Shown here: positions 11,520-23,079 of the stretch, piece after piece
How positions within the stretch are numbered: position 1 is the first letter of the stretch
Layout: every line of letters starts with the position of its first letter
Assembly: GCA_028673005.1 (NCBI GenBank)
Contig: CM054113.1
Span: 169,491,337 to 169,555,336 of the forward strand
Length of the DNA: 64,000 nt
Direction of reading: 5' to 3'
Origin: Tanypteryx hageni
Lineage: Eukaryota > Arthropoda > Insecta > Odonata > Petaluridae
Program-made: the position numbers and the translations under genes
Notes under the pieces: generated by a model
What the model saw: the letters and a program-made list of their open reading frames with translations, nothing else
Database searches by the model: none
Told to the model about the DNA's origin: nothing

Positions 11520-12778
11520 CCTTTTAGTGATACTTTTAATATACCCATTAAAATATCCTAGCTAGTGGTAGAATTAGTATTGTACAGTTCAAAAGAATGA
11601 AATCGTGGAAGAATTTACAGAAGCCGCTCATACTCCAAACAATTTAGGACTATGGGCTGAACATGGTACAAAATTTGCAAACCTATTTTTTTGCAAAATG
11701 ATAGCTTTGACACCTCTGTACATGCCTGACATATTTGCTCTATTATCATATCATTCTCTCATAATATCCTTCTTTCCAAGGACAATACGAGATCATAATA
11801 GAAAATTTCAATCTGCAAAAGACAATATTTAGGTAGGTTTTGATGCATTGCACCCCCTGCCACCCCCCAATTAGGTGAATTGCAGGGTAACATGTAGATG
11901 TAGATACCCTTGGCCTCTCCCATTTTGAAGATCAATCCCATCCTTTTCAAACTTTATTATTTCTTCAGCTAATCCACTTTCCGTTTTATCCTTGGTTTCA
12001 TTGAAGTCTATAAAACTTTCGTCTGTAGATACAATTCCATTGTTGATTCTCACAATCTGGGACATTTGCTCATAATGAGATATGTATGGTGTGCAGTCCA
12101 GAAGCATAGAATAATATTTTGCTTTTTTTATTTTGTATATAATTTCATTACGAACTTGCTGTGCTAGTAGCCCAAATAATTCATTTTGTATAGCCGGTGA
12201 AAAAAAGCTCACTGAACCTTTTTTGTGAGTTACGATATGCTGTTTTAGTTTAACATCATAATGACTTATAAGTTCGAATAGATTAAGAAATATTCCTGAA
12301 TTAGTGTTTTCTATAACGCTATATGATCCTCTAAGTGGTAAATTGTTTTTGGCACAAAACATCACGGCATCAAGAAGTTTTTTCAGAATATGTCTCCATT
12401 TCTGTTTATTAGCTTCAATACCTTTTGGAGTGCATCATCAATACATTCTCCGCTCAATAATCTTTTTTGTAGGGATTTCCATTTGCAGAAATTTTTATAA
12501 TTGATTGAATTTTCATGTTACACAACATGGTTTAAAATTTTCCAGTCATTAAATCTGTTTTTCTGATTTGCAATATTTGGTTTGGAAAAGCGCTGATCGA
12601 ATAATATGCATGGAAAACAAAAACTGGACTTACTAGTTTCACAGTAAATAAGCCAGTTGTGCTCTATGGTTTCACCATTAGAAAGTGTTTTTAAAAAAGT
12701 CCCCTGAAAATTTTCTTCCATCTGCCGATGTTGATTGACAAAAATCTTCAGCTTTTCCCTGGTCAAGTCCATGGCCAA
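11520..12778 (-). pseudogene. hAT transposase, N-terminal and catalytic part
   Basis: Start Met at 12778. The segment with LKTLSNGETIEHNWLIYCE and FCFPCILF is the TTF-type zinc-finger seen in ZMYM/hAT proteins. After a frameshift near 12520 come LPLRG, FSPAIQNELFGLLAQQVRNE and AKYYSMLLDCTPYISHYEQM (12365-12000), the first catalytic-Asp region. Then IDLQNGRGQGY marks the second conserved block. Beyond 11870 frames change repeatedly, but a CSAHSLN-like block is legible near 11650. Such proteins cut and paste the element by a hairpin mechanism. This copy cannot make one. Confidence 0.75.
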
Positions 12779-12779
12779 T

Positions 12780-13136
12780 AAGGTGGCATCTAATTATGTT
12801 TATACAGGGCCAAGATGGTGGATCGTTAAAATTGATTTGCAGTGCAGTTGAATTTGGTTGTCGGTCGTAGCCATTCTTAATGTCAACAATCAGAATCGGT
12901 GAGTTGACAAAGTAAAAATGAAACACAGCTCGTAACTCAGGAACTCTTGCTACAACACAAAGCAACAATGAATGACCACTATTCTCGGAGAGAGCAGAAA
13001 GAGTGGGGTAGCCGGCAGGCCTATACCTCCTGTTGGCCTCAGGTGAATGCCTCGTGATGATCGCGACGAACATACACGATTCGAAAATAAGCCGTACTTC
13101 AAAAATCGCGATTAGGTGTCAAACATTATGAGTAAT
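12780..13136. other. Unassigned sequence upstream of the hAT coding part
   Basis: One - strand open frame of 131 codons (13073-12678) overlaps the hAT start, but its composition suggests no known family. No element end is clear. Confidence 0.35.
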
Positions 13137-13138
13137 TA

Positions 13139-13667
13139 CCGTATTGTCCCGAATATAAGGCGACTTCGAATATAACGTGACCCTAAGATTTTTGGAAAGT
13201 TTTTTAAGAAAAAACTAAACTCGAATATAACGCGATCCCAAACAACCTTCAGCCATCTAACACAAGTTCCTCATTCATCCATCCCTTCTGCGCACTGGGG
13301 TTTGATCTGCATTCCTCATCTGGCCAAGCAGATAGTTATATTTTTCAGCAAGCTTATGACATACCTCGAATATGCCGACGCACTGATAGCTTCAATGCAA
13401 TGACTATCGAGGGGTTCGGCCGCCGACTGAACTCGATCTATTCTCACCTCAGAAGCTTTTCAAGTACAATGTAACATGTACTCCTAATGTGTCTACAATG
13501 TAACAAACATCTTGTATCTCTTAAATAGACATGCGGAATGTACTGTGATTTTTTTAAACACAATTTTATGAACTTTTAAAATCACTAGTACTCGAATATA
13601 ACATGAGGGCTACTTTTAAAATTTCATGTTTCGGAAAAAAACATCGTGTTATATTTGGGACAATATG
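13139..13667. mobile_element. pogo/Tigger-like MITE, 529 bp
   Basis: The left end reads CCGTATTGTCCCGAATATAA and the right end, inwards, CATATTGTCCCAAATATAAC. Both are flanked by TA (13137-13138 and 13668-13669). The repeated phrase CGAATATAACG near each end is typical of pogo-type subterminal sequence. No transposase sequence remains. Confidence 0.7.
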
Positions 13668-13950
13668 TACTAATATGTAACATTAACTGTACACAGATAT
13701 CAGTAAACATTGGTATTGTCTGTAATTATAAAGTATTTCAGTGAGTTATTTATAACCGATAAGTAGGCAGTAAGTAGGTAAGGCAAATGAGTTGGTCTCA
13801 TAGGCTGATTTAACATAAGGCGCTTTATGGGCTCAAATTGCATTTGTCCTATAACTCATTGTTGCTAAAAGCAGACAACATATTCATATCTATTGAATAT
13901 GGGAAAATATGTTGAGGGTAAAGTTTAGATGCGAATTTGAAAATTGGTAT

Positions 13951-14504
13951 CAGTGTAAACCTCTATTTTCTACTTCCCTAGCGACCAATAATAAAAGGCG
14001 GCACTTGGGTTTTTTAATCCCACTTCTCTAAGATTTGGCTTTGACACACTTCCCAGGGGCTCTTTCCCTGCATTAGCAGTTGCAGGTACCTCAACGGGCC
14101 AGCTAAGGGGCTACATGGAAATTATGTCATCGAATATCTGAAAATAATCAAAATAAAACAATATTTTAGCAATGAAATGTGAATAGATAAATATATCCTG
14201 CATTAAACCAGTTAAGCTTTGTCTGATTAAAGATCTTAAGTAGGTACTTAATTTTCACAGATTGCATTCTCGAAATAGCTTCGTGTGCCAAATAAAATGC
14301 CTTCACGGGCCAGATCCAGCCCGTGGGCCATAATTTCCTCACCTCTGCTGTACTGTATATTATCGGTAGCAATTTTCGACTTACACATATTTCAAGTTAT
14401 GTAACGGGTGCCAGAATGCATTCCTTATGTAACCCAGGGAGTACCTGTATAGCGAAATGGAAGGGACCTGAATTTTGGAAATTTTGATAAATAGAGGTTC
14501 ACTG
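13951..14504. mobile_element. Tigger-like MITE containing a hAT-type end
   Basis: The left end is CAGTGTAAACCTCTATTTTC and the right end, inwards, CAGTGAACCTCTATTTATC. This is the CAGT...CCTCTATTT type of Tigger elements. The interior near 14300-14345 holds CGGGCCAGATCCAGCCCGTG and CCTCACCTCTGCTGTA, resembling a hAT end of the GGCCCGCGGGCC class. A nested hAT fragment is therefore likely. Confidence 0.5.
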
Positions 14505-14659
14505 TAAATAGGTTTACCGTAAGACCCATATATTATCATTTATGAATGCCCAAACATAATAAAAAACTATAGTCTTGTCCAATTACTATATCTGTATAAT
14601 AAAATAGATTTATTAATACATTCATAATGTAATTATAAAACATAAATGACGATTAATAT

Positions 14660-15366
14660 ATGTAACATATATTTTTGCTTAGTGGAAAAAAGCTGGTAAT
14701 TTCAGTTTGTGTCATGTTTTTCTTAAATTCATTGGATACAGCATTTTTTATTCTATTTAATGGCAAGAGATTATCATCATAGTAATCCTCCAAATTTATA
14801 AAAAAATCTTTCAGGCACATTCAAAGCCTCATAACTTAATGCTTTTTTGGTGGTATAATAACTTCCCTGTCATCATTTTCTTCTTCGTTATCTGCAATAT
14901 TCTCCCCTTCGATTTCAATTCCTACTTCTACCATTTCTCTCTCTGTTGGTTCACAAGTTACTAGGGATGTGTCAACATCAACAGAATCATTAGATGATGT
15001 TTGAAGATGAATTCTCTAGTTGATTTCATCCCATTACAAAGGTTCATCATCAGATACTTCATCTTCCTCATATGTTGCCCTCATAAATCCTGCCTTTATG
15101 AAGTATTTATTAATAGAGGCTGATTTGACAGAATTCCATGATAGGCAAAACCTTTGCATGGCCTGCAATATATTCCATTTGCATCTGGTAATATCATTTG
15201 CTTCATCTGCATTTCTTAAAATATAGAGCACTAACTGCTGTCTGTAATTTCTCATAACACTAGAAATTATACCTTGATCTAATGGTTGTAGTTTGCTTGT
15301 GGTATTTGGAGGCAAGTATACTATTTTATTATTTTGCAATTTAATCCCCTGACATGTGCAGTGCAC
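14660..15366 (-). pseudogene. Tigger transposase, C-terminal part
   Basis: On the - strand, from 15366: YLPPNTTSKLQPLDQGII, then YRQQLVLYIL, ILQAMQRFCLSWNSVK and INKYFIKAGF. This is the hallmark end of the DDE_1 domain of pogo/Tigger transposases, where the element protein binds and cuts DNA. A decayed acidic tail continues to about 14660 with several stops. The N-terminal HTH and the first catalytic residues are missing. 5' truncation lies near 15370. Confidence 0.8.
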
Positions 15367-15370
15367 CAGT

Positions 15371-15849
15371 CCAGAAAAAGGATTATTTTTCTATTTTTCA
15401 TGCCCATCTTTGAACCGAGTATGGTTAAGGTCAAGGACAAAAAAATCTAAACTGACTTTTGTAGACTCATGGTGAAAGGGTTAAAGATGCTTTGGTAGCC
15501 CACAGGTAGATCACTTTGAAAAATCACTTGGAGATTATAATGATGGGATTTTGAAGAAACCCGACAAATTTACTATAAATAGACAAAAACGCCTAAAAAT
15601 CAATTATCATTTTCTAGAATGAAAAATACAGTTGATTTACAGTGGATTTAAAAAATTAATTAAAATTTTGCAGAATGCCTAATCCATCGAATCCAAAAAT
15701 ATAACAGCAAAACAAATAAGTTTTATAACAAAAAATATAAGTTTAAAAAATAATCCTCTTTTACAATTAATACAAAAATAACATGAACATTTGCTTAGCT
15801 ATTAAAAACAAAAATGAACATATACTGAATAATCAAATACCAGAAATAC
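15371..15849. other. AT-rich spacer
   Basis: Very AT-rich sequence without a recognisable gene or element end. Confidence 0.4.
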
Positions 15850-15851
15850 TA

Positions 15852-16780
15852 CCGTATTTCTGGTCTATAACGCGCGCGTTATCTATACAAAAAATATAAA
15901 AATCGGGGAAAAAAACATCATGCGCATTATACAAAGGAAAATAAAATTTTATTGAAATCAATGCATATTAACTTTTACAATTCATTCGAAACCATAAAAA
16001 TCATCACCTGAGTCAATGTTAAATGATTCAATAGCACTCATAATTTGGTCAGGCACATTTGAAACTTCATTTTCACAAGAATCACCTTCAAAATCTTCCG
16101 TGCCTGTCATAACTTTATCACTAAGAGCCTTTTCAAAACCCTTTTTTACACAGCCAGCCGTCACAGATCCCCAACTCTCAACAATCCATTTACACATTTC
16201 TGCATAGATAGTTAGTATATTGATGCACACCCGCTAACATCCAATCCTCCCACTTAGCTCGCAATTTTGATTTGAATGACTTGTTCACGGACAGATCTAG
16301 TGGTTTAAGTTTTTTGGTTAAACCACCGGGAATGATAGCTAGCTTTGAATATTTACCGACCACTTTTTTAATTTCAGGCGTCACATGACAACGCCATTCT
16401 CGTACACTTGATTCCCATACGTTAAACTTTCTTCCAACCTCACGATTTCCTTTTTCTACAGCGAATTTTACGACTTCTAATTTAAACTGCGAAGTGTATG
16501 ATTTTCGCTTTCACATATTTTCGTTTTCCATGGTAAATTAAAAACTTTTTCAATACCGACGCCAAGATAATTCAAGACTCAATAAGACCATGTGGTGTAC
16601 ATGAAAACAACTGAATAACAGAAAGCCACAGCAAATTTTAATTGATTCATTTTTTTTCAGGAAGCGCTTGTTTCAAATAGATTTTTTTTGACTGCACGTT
16701 ATCTATACATTTATACCAGGTTTGAAGAAAATCACTTGCGCGTTATCTATAAGGTGCGCGTTATCGACGGGAAAATACGG
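15852..16780 (-). mobile_element. pogo-type DNA transposon, internally deleted, 929 bp
   Basis: Ends read CCGTATTTCTGGTCTATAAC (left) and CCGTATTTTCCCGTCGATAA (right, inwards). Both are followed internally by copies of GCGCGTTATCTATA. The target duplication is TA (15850-15851 and 16781-16782). The interior encodes a fused N- and C-terminal transposase remnant on the - strand. Confidence 0.85.
15982..16531 (-). pseudogene. pogo-type transposase: HTH joined to the end of the DDE domain
   Basis: ATG at 16531 opens MENENM and then a TGA at codon 7. After it, YTSQFKLEVVKFAVEKGNRE and KFNVWESSVREWR form the CENP-B/pogo N-terminal HTH, which binds the inverted repeats. The sequence then jumps directly to VTPEIKKVVGKYSKLAIIPG and GLTKKLKPLDLSVNKSFK, the last block of the DDE domain. 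A C-terminal CKWIVESWGSV segment in another frame follows. The catalytic centre is deleted. Confidence 0.8.
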
Positions 16781-16782
16781 TA

Positions 16783-17440
16783 ATATGAATATCACCTTGA
16801 TCTGTGGCCATTTGTTGATGATACCAAACACATCGTCATATATATTGTTTACATGTTTCTAGAAGTATTTTTTCATGGATAACAATTGAAAAACCAGATT
16901 TTCCTCTCCATAGCTCTTATATTTGTGAGGTGTCGATTAAAAAATTTATTTGGTTAGAAAACAGCATTTGCCACAAAAAAGTCTGAGAGAGCACATATTT
17001 ACGATTTATAGTTTCTGAAATAAAAATTTGAGTAAGTCCCGCCAAACCTTTAAAAACTGTTTTATGTGCATCTGGATCTGAGCACAGATATTTTTTAGGA
17101 AAAGGAATGCTATTATTACCTTCATCTTGAAAAGACAAAAAAATGGTACCAAAAGTTTGGACTATTTAGACGATGCTGTGTGCATGAATAAAGGAGCCGA
17201 CAAACAAATTTTCTACTTTATATATAGAAATTAGAGAAGAGAAAGGAATGTTAAATGGCTTGCATAATTTGAGTGAAAAAACTGGGTCAAGAATTTTGTA
17301 TAAATCCAGGTTCTGTTGACATTTACAACTATCTATACAAATAGGTGCAAGTGAACATCTTGTTTTGAAGTTGGAACTTGGTTGACATTTTATGTCAATT
17401 AACGAAATAGGAATGCCTTTTAAGTTCATCTCTATGAATT
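16783..17440. other. Unassigned AT-rich sequence with two small - strand frames
   Basis: Open frames of 73 and 87 codons lie on the - strand (17138-16917 and 17429-17166). They are in related composition and may be pieces of one old ORF, but no motif is recognised. Confidence 0.35.
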
Positions 17441-17960
17441 ATTATATACATAGTATCCTTATTCTGTCTGTCCTTCCGTTGATCCGTCCGCCAGAATGCT
17501 GCTTTGATTCATAATTAGTGAAATCAGAAGCTCAATCACGATCTATTTAACATGTTTTGACTAATTTTCCAACTAGGTAAAAGATTGAAATTTGGTAGGA
17601 ATGTTTGATTCTTATAGTAAAAGCTATTTACAAAAAAAATCCCTAAAAAAGACTGGGGTTCGACTCCAGGAGATAATTTCTATTTCCCATAAGATAACAT
17701 GTATAAATCGATTTTTTGACTTAGAAAAAAATAACATATGATCTTCGGACCTGGACCGTTTTAAAGAAATATGAATATCGTTTCTTATTCTTATCATCAA
17801 ATTTCACCTACGATTTGAAATTGCTCAAGTTAAACATTTAAATCACATTTATTGGAAAAATTTAAGCTTTTTGAATGATGTTACCTTGCCGACTGTGTCA
17901 TTGTTAAACCTCGAGATTGTATTGTCGTCTCAATCCTTATACTATATGCGTAAAGAAAGC
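17440..17960. repeat. Dispersed repeat copy, related to 48809-48960
   Basis: TTAAACATTTAAATCACAT, CTTGCCGAC and GTCATTGTT with flanking sequence (17830-17930) match the block at 48820-48920 in the same orientation. In the 48-kb copy this block abuts a Helitron-like 3' end. The left part carries a CTGTCTGTCCTTCCGTTGAT tract of the kind found in dispersed arthropod repeats. Confidence 0.5.
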
Positions 17961-18833
17961 ATGCTTTGAATGCTTTAGTATGCAAGAGAGAGTAGGCGTC
18001 TGAATTTCTTATAATTAATATCGTCTTTTTCATTAATTTCTTTTCAGTTTTTACATTGGAATTTATGGTAATTAACAATTTTTGTTATTTTCATAGTTAT
18101 TTTTGCAGTGCATCTTATTATTTATTGGAGTCATAAATTCGCTTCTTTTATATGAAACACGAAAAAAGCCATTTCTTGACACGCAGACCTTTTTCATTTA
18201 CATTTTAAATATCTCACGGTTGAGATATTTAGCTTAGTTATGTGAAGAAAAAAATTTAAATCTCATTCGTAAATCTCCAAATTAATTTTAATACGATATT
18301 TTCACATTTTCATGCATTTTATTTATATTGGACCATTGTTGTCCCAATTGACGAATTCTATTCTTGGCCTCATATTTATGCTTAATAACTGCACCATTTT
18401 TGTGCTTTAATACGGATCAGACTTTTATGCATGGGTATAACACATTTACTGAATCTTTTAAGTAGTTAGAGGGAGGATGGAAAAGAGAATGGAAATGAGC
18501 AAAAATGGAGAAAAAGGAAGAGTACATAGCATTTGTATAGTATAAAAAGTATCTGCAGAAAAAATTACAATAATAAATTATAATTTATTATTATACATTT
18601 TATATGATCGAATCATGCACCATTGCCAAATGGTGGGAATTCATAAAACTAAATATAATGTTATTTTCCATATATTTCTTTATATGATAATACAGCAAAT
18701 ATTTCGAAATGAATTTCTAATAAGATTGAAAAAATAACATTTTATGACTTTCATATAAATTTCTTTAAATAAAGCCGATTTTCGGAAAAAATCTCAAAAC
18801 TACTTTAGTTAAGAGAAAAGTGCAATCTTAAAA
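17961..18833. other. AT-rich non-coding sequence
   Basis: No gene or element boundary is recognised. Confidence 0.4.
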
Positions 18834-18835
18834 TA

Positions 18836-19515
18836 CAGTAGAGACTCGATAATCTGACCTAAACTGGACCGAGGAGTGGTCAGATTACCGAAAATGTCGG
18901 ACTATATGGAAAAGAACGGGGTGAAACGAAACAAATTTGAAGTGTAACATAAGTATGAAATCACGTTTATTAATCATTATTCTACAGTGCAACTAACATA
19001 ATAGAGTACAAAACTATTATTTGAAGTTAAAGTTATTATTTAAAAAATTGAGGTTTGTTTCCAGGCTTTGCTTCTCTTCCTTGTGGCGAGGTCATGCCAT
19101 CGTCTAAATAATATGACATCAGTAGCAGTACTTACACAAAAGTGGTAGAACAGTAGGAGCTAGGTTTTTGAAAGCTCTTGGTTTTTTGACCTTTCCAATA
19201 AGTATGAGTTATAATTTGTGGTTTCCAGTAGCATTACTACAGGCTAGAATCGTCACTTTTTCTTTACTTCGTTTATACCCAGGAGCTGAAGCTTCAGCCC
19301 AAGAAGCTCCAGTTTTTGAAGGCAGCATTTTATAGTTTAAGCCTGTCTCATCGCACCTCATCACCTAACAATCCTTTATTGTCAATGAGATAATGAAATT
19401 TGCTTTAAATTTAAAAAATTCGTCCGAATTTGCCGATTATTTTTCCCCACAGATGGCTATGCCAGATTATGCGGAATGTCGGACAATCAAAGGTCAGATT
19501 ATTGGGACTCTACTG
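18836..19515 (-). mobile_element. Tigger element, internally deleted, 680 bp
   Basis: Ends are CAGTAGAGACTCGATAATCT and, from the right inwards, CAGTAGAGTCCCAATAATCT. The TA duplication is at 18834-18835 and 19516-19517. A transposase fragment lies on the - strand inside. Confidence 0.85.
19140..19365 (-). pseudogene. Tigger transposase fragment with first DDE Asp
   Basis: On the - strand, DETGLNYKMLPSKTGASWAE, then APGYKRSKEKVTILACSNAT, GNHKL and KPRAFKNL. This is the conserved block around the first catalytic Asp of Tigger transposases. Both flanking parts are deleted and a stop follows GNHKL. Confidence 0.8.
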
Positions 19516-19685
19516 TATAATTAAAACTCATTGCAGTTCATGTAAATATTTAGTTCAAAGTAAGTTACTACACATTTTCCTTAATGGTAAATTGACTTCA
19601 TTCATATTTAATCCTGTTTTTACGCATTAAAAAGAGTTAACACTAAAATAATTCAATTATTAAGTTAGATCCTATAAGTTTTAAA

Positions 19686-21332
19686 TAGGGATGGGACGAT
19701 CGGTTCTTTGGTTCTGCCAGTTCTCTCAAGAACCGAAATAACTGGAACCGACTGTTTATAATCTGATTCTTCGGTTTTGATCCTTATTTTAATAAAAAGC
19801 ATCGAAATATGCACACATCATGTGTGTAAACATGTGAGGCATGGGCGTTCTTTATGATTTATACAATGATGTCACAAAAGATAAATATTAATGGCTTAGT
19901 ATAATGTCTAAGAACTGAAATGCCAGTAGTGATGCCAAGAAAATGTCGAATTTTTGATTCACTGACTAATTTCCTAATCAATTGTAATTAATAAAACAAT
20001 CAACAATTATTTAAAACTTACCTCACTGGAATAGTAGTAATGTAATCTTTATGTTCACGTTCATTCCTTCATCGTAAATTACCCATTTCTTTTCACTTGC
20101 AAACAGTCTAAATGAAGAAATAGAAATATTTGTTCATTTCTTCATTGTAGATAATCCATTTTCCTAGTGTTGTGTGTGCATGAAAGAAAATTAAATTAAT
20201 TAGGTATTTACTGATTGTTTTTCTTTGACAACAAATAAAACATGGGTCCTAAGTGAATTACGACTTTCTCGTTTAATTTTCTTGAAATCGACTACTCCTT
20301 CAATAAAAATGTAGTGAACAAAACATATGTTATTTGATTAGTTCTACGAAGTTCTTTAAAGACTTTTTCATTATAAGTTATATTGTATGAGATATAAAGA
20401 AAAGATCATTTGTTGTTACCTGTAAAGTGGCACTCCCAATTTGGTCACGTAAACTATTTATATAATTATCTTAGTTCCTTTTCCCCTATGTCCTAAATAC
20501 CAAATTTCATCAACATCCACATCCGCCCAGTAATTTCTGAGATAAAACATGCAGACAGACGGACGGACATGCCCTGAACATAAGGCATTCTTTTTTTATT
20601 TATTGTCAAGAACACCTAAAAATGATTGCGTCTCGGAAGCAGACGCTAACCGAAAAGCGACCGCCTCACTCCGTCATATTTTTCCGTGTTGGCATTCGAT
20701 TTTCGATATATATATTAATGATGGAAGTTGTTCGTTAACTACAATGTAAAATAAATTTTTATGCTTGATGTGTTATCAGTTTCAAACGGGATGAGCAAGT
20801 ATGAATTTCCTTTATTTTATGAGGTAAAAGAGCTTTATAGCACATACAAAAATCAGCATGATGAGTCAGTTCAACGAATGATAGTTCAGCAAAAATATCT
20901 ATCAAAAAATGAATGATGGGTTTCAAACTTCCGGTACTCAATATTTGGTTCGCGACTGCATGGTTTTATAATGTAAAAATTCAAGCAATAACTTGAGTCA
21001 AATCCATCACTTTGAAGTGTTAACATAACAATAACAGAAATAAGTTTTATTTTGTTGTGTAGTAATTTTGAATTGATACCCCGCAGATAATTTTTAAATT
21101 TAACTGATTTATTGTGAACCCTAACAATAAAGCTATGTCAGATGTTTGGAAAAACTTCAGAATTGACAGTACAAACGACAAATACGCTATATGCAACTAT
21201 TGTAAAGCTAGAATTTCCCATAGTGTATCAAATAGCATTTCTAACCTAGCAGAACTGAGAACCGGGATCAGATTAATATAACAGGAACCAAGAACCGGAA
21301 CTGGGAAAAAAAGTGGAACCGTCCCATCCCTA
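19686..21332 (+). mobile_element. hAT-like element, 1.65 kb, with 8-bp target duplication
   Basis: The ends are inverted: TAGGGATGGGACGATCGG at the left and, from the right inwards, TAGGGATGGGACGGTTCC. The flanks are GTTTTAAA (19678-19685) and GTTTTAAC (21333-21340), an 8-bp duplication with one change. The interior includes a dispersed-repeat tract with AGACAGACGGACGGACATGC (20552-20572) and a BED-finger fragment near the right end. Confidence 0.75.
21135..21260 (+). pseudogene. BED zinc-finger fragment of a hAT transposase
   Basis: MSDVWKNFRIDSTNDKYAIC, then NYCKARIS and SNSISNL, give the aromatic start and the Cys-x2-Cys of a BED finger, the DNA-binding N-terminus of many hAT transposases. 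It runs straight into the right terminal repeat. The rest of the transposase is therefore deleted. Confidence 0.65.
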
Positions 21333-21519
21333 GTTTTAACTTATAATTTTCTCAAATATTCCAAGTAAATTTCTATTGATTCTTCATACATTATATCTTA
21401 TTATTTCACTTTTCCTCTTATTCTCAGGAAATATTTGGATAATCATTTGGCCTCTCTGATAATAATTATTCAAACAATATAATTAAAACAAAGGTAACTT
21501 TCAAAAATTAATCTTTTAG

Positions 21520-21669
21520 GAGGAGGTTGTGAAGGAGGTGGAAAAGGAGTTGGAGAAGGAAATGGAGATGAATGGAGAATCATCAACAGTTTACGTGGAA
21601 GGGGAGAGTGAAGATGACATATCAGATTTTGGTGGGGATGAAGATATATCTGATGTGTCCGATATTGAG
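21520..21669 (+). CDS. MAK16: Penultimate exon of a MAK16-like ribosome-biogenesis gene
   Basis: The acceptor is a pyrimidine-rich ATCTTTTAG ending at 21519 and the donor is GAG|GTTAGT at 21670. The exon is 150 nt, exactly 50 codons, open in one frame. It encodes Glu/Lys-rich sequence followed by VYVEGESEDDISDFGGDEDI and SDVSDIE. MAK16 proteins have such an acidic block near their C-terminus. They act in the nucleolus on large-subunit pre-ribosome assembly. The phase fits the exon at 23080 without a gap. Identification rests on the combined pattern of the two exons, recalled without a database search. Upstream exons with the conserved N-terminal domain were not found in the window. Confidence 0.65.
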
Positions 21670-23079
21670 GTTAGTCATTGGATTACTCATATTTTTTAGC
21701 AACATTTAAATTAAGTCTTTATCACCCAAGTGGTTCTTTCTTGATAAACTATTGCTGATATTAAGCATTACTCAGTGTATCACAATGAAACATTTAAGTT
21801 AAATAGAAATTAACTCCTTAACCGTAAAATTTTACGGTTAAGGAGTTAATTTCTATTTAACATCAATTTCGCCGTAGTCTCCATCTTTACTTATTTAGAA
21901 ACATTTAAGGCTTACCCTTACTCACATGAGCAGGTTTATGGCATTCATTTTGGAGGAATCGCCAGAGGTCCTCGAAAAATATGCAGCAGTCTATCAGATG
22001 TTTAGGCATCGTCACAGTTTGGTATCATATTCCAATAATTCTATCGGTAGAGAAATTTTGGTGGTGTTGCCTTTGGTTTGAAAATCATCTCGATTTCTCA
22101 TCGTTTTCTGCATGCATCCAATGATTTTCACATGCCGTCTCTTTTGGCTGTATTGTTCTTTGTATCCTGCAATATGAATATGTTGCTGCTAGTATTATAA
22201 ATTATAACTATATTTATCTACAGTTAATGGTATTTGTTAGTGATTTTTAGTTTGCTAAAATGTTTAGACCCAATCTTCATTTTTGAGGTGTGGCTTATAT
22301 ACATGGGTAGTTTATATGTGAATAAATATAGTAATTTGTTAGAATTTTGACTAAAATGACCAGGATGATAATACATTTAGTCTCTGGTTTCCTTCAAGCT
22401 ATAAACTGTTCATGCCCAATTTCAAACTTATAGTAGCATCTTGGATTGACCCTTTAATTAGTGTTAGTACCATTGACATTTTGACAAATAATTATCCTTG
22501 CCAATTTGATGAGCAATGGTGCACTTATGGCACTGGTATGACTGCTTGAGGTTCACATTTAAATAGTTGTCACATCTTATTTCTTTGTTACAGTATAACC
22601 TTCTTTATTCAGATTGATAAGGATTGGATACAATTAGTGAAAATCCACATAATATGAAGTGACACCTTTAAGTAGGATCTGAGATGAGAAGTGGTTTACA
22701 TAACATACATTACAATGAGATTTGTAATTGTGATTGTAATATCTCATTCAATGAAATGCAATGATTATTGTAGATGACTGTTGAAATTACAGTATATGAA
22801 GAACTACAGATTTTATATACACAGGATTTTTAATTGCTCATGAAGTGTATAGAGAAAGTATTATGATAGTAAAAATTTGACTTTGAGATTTCGATACATA
22901 CACACATTTTAGGTGCCCCTGAGTTGGAAAAAGTGGTTTTTGCAATCACATGTTTGTCATCTTTATCTTTACATGGCTTGAGGACCTAAATTGTTAAACA
23001 GAATCTGACAATATTTTGAATTTCTTGTGTCATATTATTGCAGTTTATTTATTGTTAATTGTTTTATCTATTTTCTCAG
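21670..23079 (+). other. Intron of the MAK16-like gene
   Basis: GT at 21670-21671 and AG at 23078-23079 bound a 1410-bp phase-0 intron. It contains a perfect 64-bp palindrome at 21798-21861. Otherwise it is AT-rich with no recognised element. Confidence 0.65.
21798..21861. repeat. Perfect 64-bp palindrome
   Basis: Two 32-bp arms meet at 21829/21830 without a spacer. The centre reads ACCGTAAAATTTTACGGT and the outer arms TTAACTCCTTA and its complement. All 32 pairs match. Confidence 0.9.

Larger units (their letters stand above)
9685..12778 (-). mobile_element. hAT transposon with TTF/ZMYM-type transposase, decayed and interrupted
   Basis: A long - strand coding remnant with the order expected of zinc-finger (TTF-type) hAT transposases: zinc-finger region (12778-12518), RNase H-like core (12365-11580), then the helical and dimerisation regions (10740-9840). 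A separate inverted-repeat element occupies 10752-11508. Terminal repeats were not identified. Confidence 0.75.
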
